A stretch of 64,000 bases of DNA from Blastococcus xanthinilyticus (GTDB taxonomy: Bacteria; Actinomycetota; Actinomycetes; Mycobacteriales; Geodermatophilaceae), in the NCBI RefSeq assembly GCF_008124835.1, contig NZ_VNHW01000015.1, positions 1 to 64,000 on the forward strand. Reading direction: 5' to 3'. This document shows, piece after piece, positions 19,438 to 26,658 of the stretch (position 1 is the stretch's first letter; every line of letters begins with the position of its first letter). The notes under the pieces were generated by a model. The model made no database searches. It was not told where the DNA came from and saw only the letters and a list, made by a program, of their open reading frames with translations. The translations under genes were made by a program, and so were the position numbers.

Positions 19438-20462
19438 GAGGCCACCGCCAGCACGAAGCGGTACCGGACGTCGTTGCGCGCGAGCCGCTCCAGCGCGGTG
19501 TTCACCTGGTCCAGCGGCAGCACCTCGACGTCGGCGGTGATCCCGTGCTCGCCGCAGAAGTCGAGCAGCTCTTGGGTCTCCGCGGTACCGGCGGAACCCG
19601 AGACGACGAGCGAGCGGCCCAGCAGGCTCATCGGCGGCACCACGTACCGCTCGGGCAGGCCGAGCACGCACAGCGTCCCGTCCAGCCGGAGCGCCCCCAG
19701 GTAGGGCGCGAGGTCGTGCTCGGCCGAGGCGGTGTCCAGCACGAAGTCCAGCCGGCCGGAGAGCGCGCCCATCGCGTCCGCATCGGTGGACACGACGACG
19801 TCGTGCGCACCGAGGGCCCGGGCGTCGGCCTCCTTGGCCGGCGAGGTGGTGAACACCGTGACCCGGGCGCCCAGCGCGACGGCGAACCGCACCGCGAGGT
19901 GACCCAGACCCCCGAGGCCCACGATGCCGACCTGCTGCCCGGGGCCGACCCCGCCGCGCCGCAGCGGCCCCCAGGTGGACACGCCGGCGCACATCAGCGG
20001 GGCGACGGCGGCCGGCTCGAGCCCCGCGGGGAGGGCGTAGACGAAGGCGTCGCGGGCCACGTACTCCGTCGAATAGGCGCCTTGGGTGGGGCTGCCGTCG
20101 CGCAGGTCGCGCCCGCCGTAGGTCAACGCGGGGAACTCCAGGCAGTAGGGCTCGCGGAACGCGAGGCAGTTCGCGCACACGCCGCAGGAGTCGACGATGT
20201 TGCCGACGGCGACCGCGTCGCCCGCCCGGAAGCGGGTGACGTCGGAGCCGACCTCGGCGACCTCGCCGACGAACTCGTGGCCGGGCACCAGCGGCGGCGC
20301 CCCCGTCCCGAGCCCTTCTACCGCGTGCAGGTCGCTGTGGCAGACGCCCACGTGGGTGACCCGCACGGCGACGTCGTCGGGACGCAGCTCCCGGCGGGTG
20401 AACTCCAGCGGCCGCAGCCGCCCGTCCGGCTCGAAGGCCGCGTACCCGGTCACAGATCGCAT
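19434..20462 (-). CDS. zinc-dependent alcohol dehydrogenase
   Basis: A 342-residue zinc MDR. Catalytic zinc ligands Cys41 (GVCHSDLH), His62-Glu63 (GHE); structural zinc ligands Cys93, Cys96, Cys99 and Cys107 (DSCGVCANCLAFREPYC). The Rossmann loop is GLGGLGHLAVRFA. YGGRDLRDGSPTQGAYSTEYV and LMCAGVSTWGPLRR place it in the cinnamyl-alcohol/YahK-like aldehyde reductase branch, usually NADPH-dependent. First gene of the adh-sdr-merR operon. ATG at 20462 is only 7 bases from the -10 element, so the message is leaderless and induced through the MerR-type promoter. Confidence 0.93.
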   Translation of the reverse strand: MRSVTGYAAFEPDGRLRPLEFTRRELRPDDVAVRVTHVGVCHSDLHAVEGLGTGAPPLVPGHEFVGEVAEVGSDVTRFRAGDAVAVGNIVDSCGVCANCLAFREPYCLEFPALTYGGRDLRDGSPTQGAYSTEYVARDAFVYALPAGLEPAAVAPLMCAGVSTWGPLRRGGVGPGQQVGIVGLGGLGHLAVRFAVALGARVTVFTTSPAKEADARALGAHDVVVSTDADAMGALSGRLDFVLDTASAEHDLAPYLGALRLDGTLCVLGLPERYVVPPMSLLGRSLVVSGSAGTAETQELLDFCGEHGITADVEVLPLDQVNTALERLARNDVRYRFVLAVAS

Positions 20463-20469
20463 GTGGCGG

Positions 20470-20500
20470 ACGCTAGGAGCTGGAGTGCACTCCAGCGCAA
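20470..20500 (-). promoter_or_regulatory. MerR-type promoter/operator of the adh-sdr-merR operon
   Basis: Minus strand: -35 TTGCGC (20495-20500), -10 TAGCGT (20470-20475), spacer exactly 19 bp. The spacer is filled by a perfect 18-bp palindrome (20479-20496) with core CTGGAGTGCACTCCAG. An over-long 19-bp spacer straddled by a dyad is the mark of promoters untwisted by MerR activators. Confidence 0.85.
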
Positions 20501-20553
20501 CCCCCCGGTGAGGAGCCTTGCCGCCGGAGCGCACCGTCCGCGATCATGCCCGC

Positions 20554-20895
20554 GTGATCAGGACCGACCGCCCCCACGCCCTCGCCGTCGGCGTCTGGGC
20601 GGTGTTCGTGGTCGCGTCGGTGGCGCTGGCCGCCCAGCCGGGCGACCCGGGGGCCATCCCGGCCCACTGGCTCCTGATCCTCGCGGTGCTCGGGGTGCTC
20701 GCGTTCCTCGGCAACCGGACGGCCTATGCCGCGCTCGTGGTGCTGAACGTCGTCCTGCTGGGGACGGCGCTGCTGCTCGCCCTGCCGGTGCCGGCCGCGC
20801 TCTGGGCCTGGTACGGGCTGGTCGGCGCGGCCCTGGGCGCGCTGGTCGGGATCCCGCTGCTCGCCCGCCGGGTCGCGGTCGGTCCGACCACCTGA
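20554..20895 (+). CDS. small integral membrane protein, unknown function
   Basis: About 113 residues with four likely membrane helices: ALAVGVWAVFVVASVALAA, HWLLILAVLGVLAFL, AYAALVVLNVVLLGTALLLAL and ALWAWYGLVGAALGALVGIPLLA. The N-terminus is short and basic (VIRTDRPH), the tail RRVAVGPTT. No recognised domain. The GTG start at 20554 is chosen to begin shortly before the first helix; GATCAT lies 6 bases upstream. It stands alone between the divergent adh promoter and the convergent MarR gene. Confidence 0.65.
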   Translation: MIRTDRPHALAVGVWAVFVVASVALAAQPGDPGAIPAHWLLILAVLGVLAFLGNRTAYAALVVLNVVLLGTALLLALPVPAALWAWYGLVGAALGALVGIPLLARRVAVGPTT

Positions 20896-20910
20896 CCGAC
20901 GCCGTGCGCC

Positions 20911-20943
20911 GATGCGCGGTTCCGCGGCGCGGACCTGCGCATC
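20911..20943. terminator. bidirectional hairpin between membrane-protein and marR genes
   Basis: Arms GATGCGC/GCGCATC extended inward by GGTTCCGC/GCGGACC with one bulge, in the 46-base convergent gap and touching the MarR stop codon. Confidence 0.6.
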
Positions 20944-21430
20944 AGCGCCCACCGTCGTCCGCGGCAGGGTCGGTGCGGGCGTGCCGCTCGATCACGCCGG
21001 TCATCTCCAGGAGGAACCGGCGGACGACGGCGAGCTCCTCGGGCGGGTAGCCCTCCATCGCGGCGGTGAGGTCGCGGGCGAGGCCGCCGAAGTGCTCTGC
21101 GCCGGCGGCCATCGCCGACTCCGACATCTCCAGAACGACCCGCCGGCGGTCCTCGGCGTCCCGGGCGCGGCGGAGGTGGCCCACCCGCTCGAGCCGGTCG
21201 ACCAGCGCCGTCACCGAGGCCGACCGCAGCTCCACCGCCTCGCCCAGCCGTCCGGCGGTGAGCGCCTCGCCGCGGCGCGCGGCGTCCATGATCGCGACGA
21301 GCGCCCGGACGTCGGTGCGGTTCAACCCGTGCCGCTGGGCGAATCGCTGCCCGACCGCATCCAGTTCGACGGTCAGCCGGCGAAGGAGGAGTGCCAGCTC
21401 CTGCCGCGCGCGCACGTCGTCCTCGGACAC
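20942..21430 (-). CDS. MarR-family transcriptional regulator
   Basis: A 162-residue winged-helix regulator. The DNA-binding region is LTAGRLGEAVELRSASVTALVDRLERVGHLRRARDAEDRRRVVLEMSE (about residues 57-105), with the wing DAEDRRR. N- and C-terminal helices form the dimer interface. It is divergent from an MMPL exporter gene with an 82-base gap containing a perfect 7-1-7 dyad, so it very likely represses the exporter and itself until a ligand releases it. Starts with GTG. Confidence 0.92.
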   Translation of the reverse strand: MSEDDVRARQELALLLRRLTVELDAVGQRFAQRHGLNRTDVRALVAIMDAARRGEALTAGRLGEAVELRSASVTALVDRLERVGHLRRARDAEDRRRVVLEMSESAMAAGAEHFGGLARDLTAAMEGYPPEELAVVRRFLLEMTGVIERHARTDPAADDGGR

Positions 21431-21470
21431 CTGCTCCCCCTTCCCGTTCGCGCTCGGCCGGAGACCGATC

Positions 21471-21490
21471 TATTATCTCGATGATCGAGA
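21471..21490. promoter_or_regulatory. MarR operator overlapping the exporter promoter
   Basis: TCTCGATGATCGAGA (21476-21490) is a perfect 7-1-7 inverted repeat, directly following a -10 hexamer TATTAT (21471-21476) for the plus-strand exporter gene. TATTAT is strikingly AT-rich for this genome. A repressor bound here would block RNA polymerase. Confidence 0.75.
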
Positions 21491-21512
21491 CTTTCGACCA
21501 CCGAAGGACACC

Positions 21513-23645
21513 ATGCCCAGCCGCACCCGCATCCTCCGCTGGCTCGTCCCGGCCCTCGTCGCCGTGGCCTGGCTCGCCACCGCCGGACCGCTGGGCTCGT
21601 TCAGCGGCAAGCTGGGGCAGGTCTCGGAGAACGACTCCGCCGCCTTCCTGCCCGACAGCGCGGAGTCCACACGGGTCACCGAGCTGCAGCAGCAGTTCCG
21701 CACCGAGCGCACCCTGCCGGTCATCCTGCTCTGGGAGAGCGACGACGGCGCCCTCGCCCCCGCCGCGCTGGCCGAGGCCCAGGATCGGGTCGACGAGGCG
21801 GCCGCGCTCGCCGAGGAGGCCGGCGCGCTCGCGGGCGAGCCGTCCCCGCCGATCCCCGCCGACGACGGCGAGGCCGTGCAGGCGGTGCTGCCGTTCGACC
21901 CCGACCTGGGCGAGGCGCTCCCGGAGGTCATCAGCGAGCTCCGCACCATCCCCGGCATCGACGGCACGACGGCGTACGTGACCGGCCCGGGCGCGATCTT
22001 CGCCGACTTCGCCGCAGGCTTCTCCGGCATCGACGGGCTGCTGCTGGTCGCCGCGTTCGGCGTCGTCCTGCTGATCCTGCTGGTCGTCTACCGCAGCCCG
22101 CTGCTGCCGCTGCTGGTGATCGGCACCGCCGGTCTGGCGCTGGTGGTGTCGCTCGCGGTGGCGTACTTCCTGGCCGAGCGCGGCTGGATCGCGGTGAACG
22201 GCCAGAGCCAGGGCATCGCCTCGATCCTCGTCGTCGGCGCGGCCACCGACTACGGGCTGCTGCTGGTCGCCCGGTACCGCGAGGAGCTGCGGCGCGAGGA
22301 GTCGAAGTACGCCGCCATGCGGGTGGCGCTGCGGCAGTCGTGGGAGCCGATCCTCGCCTCGGGTGGCACGGTGATCCTGGGCGTCCTGTGCCTGCTCTTC
22401 TCCGACCTGGGCTCCAACCGCGGCCTCGGCCCGATCTCCGCGGTGTGCATCGCCTTCGCCATGCTGGCCGCGCTGACCTTCCTGCCGGCGGTGCTGGTGC
22501 TCTTCGGCCGCGCGGCGTTCTGGCCGTTCCGCCCGAGGTACGGCGAGGAGCACACCTCCGGAACGGGCTGGGAGCGGGTGTCGGCCTCGGTCGGCCGCCG
22601 TCCCGGCCGGTACCTCCTCGGGAGCGCCGGTGCGCTGGTCGTCCTCGCGCTGTTCCTGCCCACCTTCGACGCCGGCGGCATCCCGCTGTCCGAGGCCGTG
22701 CGCGGCGGCTCGGAGTCCGGCGCCGGGCAGGAGTCGCTCGCCCGGCACTACGAGGCCGGCTCCTCCAGCCCCGCGGTGATCATCACCCCGGCCGACGGCT
22801 GGGCGGACGTCGCCGACGCCGCCGCGCGAGTCGACGGTGTCGCCGGGGTGGCGCCCTTCACCGGCGAGCAGGGCGGGCCGCCCGGCGCCGGCGACGCCCA
22901 GCCGGTCGAGGCGGACGGACTGGTCCGGCTCGACGCCACGCTGGCCGACGCCCCCGACAGCGAGGCGGCCCAGGACACGGTCGCCGACCTGCGGACGGCG
23001 GTCGGCGACGTGGATCCCGATGCGCTGGTCGGTGGCTCCACGGCCGGCGACCTGGACACCCAGGAGACCGCCGCCCGCGACCTCGCGGTGATCGTGCCGC
23101 TGGTGCTGCTGGTGATCGCGGTGGTGCTGGCCCTGCTGCTGCGCGCGATCGTGGCCCCGCTGCTGCTCGTGCTGACCGTCGCGCTCAGCACGGCGGCGAC
23201 CGTGGGCGTCGGCGCGCTGGTGTTCGAGCACGTCTTCGGGTTCCCGGGGAGCGATCCGCAGGTGCTGCTGATCGGGTTCGTGTTCCTCGTCGCCCTGGGC
23301 ATCGACTACAACATCTTCCTCATGACCCGGGCCCGGGAGGAGTCCGCCCGGCACGGGGCGCGCGACGGCGTGCTGCGGGCCCTCGCGGTCACCGGCGGCG
23401 TGATCACCAGCGCCGGGCTGGTGCTGGCGGCCACGTTCGGCGCGCTCACCGTGCTGCCGCTGGTCATCCTCGTCCAGCTCGGTTTCCTGGTCGGCTTCGG
23501 CGTCCTGCTCGACACCTTCGTCGTCCGTACCCTGCTCGTGCCGGCCGCCGTGCACCTGATCGGCGACCGGGTCTGGTGGCCCGGCCGGCTGGCGTCGGGG
23601 GCGACGGAGCCCGCGCCCGAGCACCCCGAGCCGGCGCGCGTCTGA
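21513..23645 (+). CDS. MMPL-family RND transporter
   Basis: A 710-residue RND permease of the MMPL/YdfJ family. First membrane helix about residues 8-26 (LRWLVPALVAVAWLATAG), a large extracytoplasmic loop, a block of five helices from about residue 170 to 345, a second loop, and a second five-helix block near 525-690. Proton-relay motifs appear as GAATDYGLLLVARYREELRREESKYAAM and VALGIDYNIFLMTRAREE. Expected to export lipids or drugs with proton motive force. ATG at 21513 follows AAGGAC. Controlled by the divergent MarR gene through the operator between them. Confidence 0.93.
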   Translation: MPSRTRILRWLVPALVAVAWLATAGPLGSFSGKLGQVSENDSAAFLPDSAESTRVTELQQQFRTERTLPVILLWESDDGALAPAALAEAQDRVDEAAALAEEAGALAGEPSPPIPADDGEAVQAVLPFDPDLGEALPEVISELRTIPGIDGTTAYVTGPGAIFADFAAGFSGIDGLLLVAAFGVVLLILLVVYRSPLLPLLVIGTAGLALVVSLAVAYFLAERGWIAVNGQSQGIASILVVGAATDYGLLLVARYREELRREESKYAAMRVALRQSWEPILASGGTVILGVLCLLFSDLGSNRGLGPISAVCIAFAMLAALTFLPAVLVLFGRAAFWPFRPRYGEEHTSGTGWERVSASVGRRPGRYLLGSAGALVVLALFLPTFDAGGIPLSEAVRGGSESGAGQESLARHYEAGSSSPAVIITPADGWADVADAAARVDGVAGVAPFTGEQGGPPGAGDAQPVEADGLVRLDATLADAPDSEAAQDTVADLRTAVGDVDPDALVGGSTAGDLDTQETAARDLAVIVPLVLLVIAVVLALLLRAIVAPLLLVLTVALSTAATVGVGALVFEHVFGFPGSDPQVLLIGFVFLVALGIDYNIFLMTRAREESARHGARDGVLRALAVTGGVITSAGLVLAATFGALTVLPLVILVQLGFLVGFGVLLDTFVVRTLLVPAAVHLIGDRVWWPGRLASGATEPAPEHPEPARV

Positions 23646-23673
23646 ACCGGCGGACGCAGGTCCCGCCACGGGA

Positions 23674-23723
23674 GCAGGGCGGCATGGGGCAGGGCGGCAT
23701 GGGGCAGGGCGGCATGGGGCAGG
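23674..23723 (+). repeat. 15-bp tandem repeat with three ATG codons
   Basis: Three copies of a GCAGGGCGGCATGGG unit plus a partial fourth. Each has an ATG in the same frame (23684, 23699, 23714), all in frame with the reductase gene, each preceded by AGGGCGG. Start choice there is ambiguous; slippage would change the number of Gly-Gly-Met-Gly-Gln repeats. Confidence 0.85.
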
Positions 23724-24619
23724 CTGACCGGGTGACCTCTGCGGAGCAGCTCCGGATCGCGGTTCTCGGCCCCGGTGGCGTCGGCGGGCTGCTGGCCGCG
23801 CTGCTGGCCCGGTCGGGGCAGGCCGTCACCTGCCTGGCCCGGCCGGACACCGCGGCGCACCTCGACCGGGCGGGCCTGTCGGTCACCAGCGACCGGTTCG
23901 GCGAGTTCACGACGCCGGTGCGCGGCGCGGACGCGCTCGACGAGCCGGTCGACGTGCTGCTCGTGACGACGAAGGCCACCTCGCTCGACGCGGCGCTCGA
24001 CCGCGTGCCGGCCGACGTCCTCGGGGCCGCCGTCGTCGTGCCGCTGCTCAACGGGGTGGAGCACATGGCGGCGCTGCGCGAGCGCTACCCGGCCGCGCGG
24101 GTCGTCGCGGGGACGATCCGGGTCGCCGCCTCCCGCCCGGCCCCCGGCGCGGTCCGGCACGAGGGCGCGCTGTGCGCCGTCGAGCTCGCGCCGGGCGCCG
24201 AGCCGCTGGCCGACGCGCTGGCCGCGGCCGGGGCGGACGTCGCCGTCCGCCCGGACGAGGTGGGCCTGCTCTGGGACAAGCTGGCCTTCCTGGCCCCGAT
24301 GGCGCTGCTCACCACGCAGGCGGGTGCCCCGCTGGGGCCGGTGCGCGACGAGCGGGGCGAGGACCTCGCCGCGGTGATCGAGGAGGTCGCCGCCGTCGCC
24401 CGGGCCGAGGGCGCCGCCGCCGACGCCGCGGCCACCCGGGAGTTCGCCTGGTCGCTGCCCGACGGCATGCGCTCGTCGATGCAGCGGGACGCCGAGGCGG
24501 GCAACCCGACCGAGGTGGAGGCGATCGGCGGCGCCGTGCTGCGGGCGGCCGACCGGCACGGGGTCGACGTCCCGGTCACCCGGCGGATCGTCGAGGAGCT
24601 GCGGGCCCGTCCGGCGTAG
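23714..24619 (+). CDS. ketopantoate reductase family protein (PanE/ApbA-like)
   Basis: About 301 residues. N-terminal Rossmann fold with LGPGGVGGLLAALLARSG (NADPH loop), the catalytic-region lysine in LLVTTKATSLDAAL, PLLNGVEHMAALRERYP with the conserved Asn, and a C-terminal helical domain with WDKLAFLAPMALLTT and the AGNPTEVEAIGGAVL motif. The family's best-known reaction is ketopantoate to pantoate for coenzyme A, but many actinobacterial paralogues act on other keto acids and no pan genes are near. Any of three repeated ATGs or GTG at 23732 may be used; 23714 is a compromise. Confidence 0.85.
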   Translation: MGQADRVTSAEQLRIAVLGPGGVGGLLAALLARSGQAVTCLARPDTAAHLDRAGLSVTSDRFGEFTTPVRGADALDEPVDVLLVTTKATSLDAALDRVPADVLGAAVVVPLLNGVEHMAALRERYPAARVVAGTIRVAASRPAPGAVRHEGALCAVELAPGAEPLADALAAAGADVAVRPDEVGLLWDKLAFLAPMALLTTQAGAPLGPVRDERGEDLAAVIEEVAAVARAEGAAADAAATREFAWSLPDGMRSSMQRDAEAGNPTEVEAIGGAVLRAADRHGVDVPVTRRIVEELRARPA

Positions 24620-24684
24620 CGCCGGGCGCGTCGGGGAGTGGCCGGGCGCGCCAGGTCCTAGCGTCCGGGCCAGGAGGTGCCACC

Positions 24685-25590
24685 ATCGTCGAGACCCTGA
24701 CCGCACCGGCCCGCCGCGCAGCGGTCCTCGCCCTGCTGGCGGGGCTGGTCGCGTGCTCGTCCGCACCGGCCGAGCCCGCGCAGCCGGTGGCCGAGGTGAT
24801 CGCCGACCCCGCCCTCGCCGCCTGCGTGGCCACCGCCGCCGGCCTGCCCGACGCCACCGCCAGCGCATCGGCCGCCGACCTCGCCGGGATCTCCGTACTG
24901 GACTGCGACGGGCAGGGCTCCGCCGCCGGGCCGATCCGGTCGCTGGAGGGCATCCAGCGGCTGACCTCCCTCACCGGTCTCGACGCATCCCGGAACGCGA
25001 TCACCGACCTCGCGCCGCTGGCCGGGCTCTCCCGCCTGGGCACGCTGACCCTCACCGGCAACCAGGTCAGCGATCTGTCGCCGCTGGCCGGGTTGGAGCT
25101 GTTCGACCTCGGCCTCTCCCAGAACCCGGTCAGCGACCTCGCGCCGCTCGGGGGGATCACCACGCTGGGTGCGCTGGGCGTGGCCGCCGCGCAGGTCACC
25201 GACATCTCACCGCTCGCGGGCCACGACGCGCTCCGCGAGCTGGATCTCACCGGCAACGCGATCACCGACGTCTCCCCGCTGGCCGGCCTGCCCACGCTCG
25301 ACACCCTGCGGCTCGGGCGCAACCGGATCGCCGACCCGTCCCCGCTCGGCACCATCCCGACGCTGCTGATCCTGGACGTCTTCGGCAACGCGATCACCGA
25401 CGTCGGCGGGCTGGCCGCGGCTCCGCTGCTGCAGGAGCTCCAGCTGGGCGCCAACCCCCTGACCGACCTCACGCCGCTCCTGCAGGTCCGCACCCTGGTC
25501 AACCTCGGGCTGGACGAGACCGACTCCACCCGGCTGACCGGCATCGAGGAGCTGCGCGCCGCCGGCGTGCACGTCAACGGCCTGGCCTGA
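24685..25590 (+). CDS. leucine-rich-repeat lipoprotein, apparent ATC start
   Basis: About 301 residues if translation starts at the ATC at 24685. AGGAGGTG ends 5 bases before this ATC, and there is no ATG, GTG or TTG in frame for a long way either side. The N-terminus then reads (M)VETLTAPARRAAVLALLAGLVAC: a lipoprotein signal with lipobox LVAC-S. After it come about eight 22-residue internalin-like repeats of the form LTGNQVSDLSPLAGLELFDLGLSQNPVSDLAPL. It should be anchored to the outer face of the membrane as a binding protein; partner unknown. An ATG-to-ATC change or sequencing error is the alternative to a true ATC start. Confidence 0.75.
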   Translation: MVETLTAPARRAAVLALLAGLVACSSAPAEPAQPVAEVIADPALAACVATAAGLPDATASASAADLAGISVLDCDGQGSAAGPIRSLEGIQRLTSLTGLDASRNAITDLAPLAGLSRLGTLTLTGNQVSDLSPLAGLELFDLGLSQNPVSDLAPLGGITTLGALGVAAAQVTDISPLAGHDALRELDLTGNAITDVSPLAGLPTLDTLRLGRNRIADPSPLGTIPTLLILDVFGNAITDVGGLAAAPLLQELQLGANPLTDLTPLLQVRTLVNLGLDETDSTRLTGIEELRAAGVHVNGLA

Positions 25591-25607
25591 GCCGCCGACC
25601 GGAGGGC

Positions 25608-26555
25608 TCAGGCGTCGCCGGCGCGCACCCGGGCCAGCCAGCCCTCGGCCTCGGCGAAGGCCTCGTCGGACGAGTCCGGCCGCACCGGCCGGTTCTGCCG
25701 GCCGTCGGCGCGCGGGTAGGAGCCGAGGAAGCGCACGTCGTCGCAGATCCGGTGCAGCGCGGCCAGGGCCGCGCCCACCCGCGGGTCGGCGACGTGCCCC
25801 TCGCAGTCCAGCGAGAAGGAGTAGACGCCGAGCCGCTGGCGGGTCGGGCGGGACTCGATGCGGGTCAGGCTGATGTCGCGGACGGCGAACTCCTCCAGCA
25901 GCTCCAGCAGCGCGCCGGTGCGGTCGGCGACGACGGCGACCAGCGAGGTCTTGTCGTTGCCGGTGCGCGCCGGCAGCGGGGCGGGGCGGGAGACCAGCAC
26001 GAACCGGGTCACTGCACCGGCGTGGTCGGCGACGTCGTCGGCGAGGGACTGCAGGCCGTACCGGGTGGCGGCGATCCCGGCGCAGACCGCCGCGTCGACC
26101 TCCCCGGCCGCCACCGCGGCCGCCGCCGCCGCGGTGGACGTCGCCGGGAGCGGATCGACGCCTGGGAGCAGCGCGGCCAGCCGCATGGCGGTCTGGGCGA
26201 GCGCGTGCGGGTGGCTGGCCACCGAGGTGATGTCGGCGAGCGTCGTCCCCGGGCGGACGGCGAGCACGAACGCCACCTCGAGGAACACCTCGCGGGTGAT
26301 CACCAGGGGCGCGCCGTCGACCAGCCCGTCCATGGTGGCCGGCACCGAGCCCTCGACGGAGTTCTCCAGCGGCACGACCGCGGCGTCGGCGTCCCCCGAC
26401 CGGACGGCGGCCAGGGCCGAGGCGACACTCGGGTGGGGGTCCCGGCGTCCCTCCGGAGCGGTAATCGCCCTGCTCAGGGCCGCCTCGGTGAAGGTACCCT
26501 CGGGACCGAGGTAGGCGAACCGCGTCGGAGACGGAGTGGCTGGCATCCCGGGCAT
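25608..26555 (-). CDS. pheA: prephenate dehydratase
   Basis: A 315-residue enzyme converting prephenate to phenylpyruvate in phenylalanine synthesis. YLGPEGTFTEAALSR begins the periplasmic-binding-protein-like catalytic fold, PLENSVEGSV and the catalytic Thr-Arg-Phe in AVTRFVLVSR follow. The ACT domain (about residues 205-285: TSLVAVVADRTGALLELLEEFAVRDISLTRIESRPTR) has the ESRP motif for feedback by phenylalanine. The monofunctional form without chorismate mutase is normal for actinobacteria. TACCCT lies 6 bases before the ATG at 26555; a second in-frame ATG is at 26546. Ends 17 bases from the convergent lipoprotein gene. Confidence 0.95.
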   Translation of the reverse strand: MPGMPATPSPTRFAYLGPEGTFTEAALSRAITAPEGRRDPHPSVASALAAVRSGDADAAVVPLENSVEGSVPATMDGLVDGAPLVITREVFLEVAFVLAVRPGTTLADITSVASHPHALAQTAMRLAALLPGVDPLPATSTAAAAAAVAAGEVDAAVCAGIAATRYGLQSLADDVADHAGAVTRFVLVSRPAPLPARTGNDKTSLVAVVADRTGALLELLEEFAVRDISLTRIESRPTRQRLGVYSFSLDCEGHVADPRVGAALAALHRICDDVRFLGSYPRADGRQNRPVRPDSSDEAFAEAEGWLARVRAGDA

Positions 26556-26561
26556 CCGACG

Positions 26562-26567
26562 AGGGTA
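26562..26567 (-). promoter_or_regulatory. -10 element of pheA (leaderless)
   Basis: Minus-strand TACCCT, 6 bases from the ATG at 26555, no ribosome site. Confidence 0.45.
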
Positions 26568-26658
26568 GTGGGGGCGGGAGAAGCGGTCGCCCGGCCCGGG
26601 CAGGTTCGGCACCGCCATCACCGGCCCCCGTGGCCGCCCGTCCCCGGAGGAGGGATGC

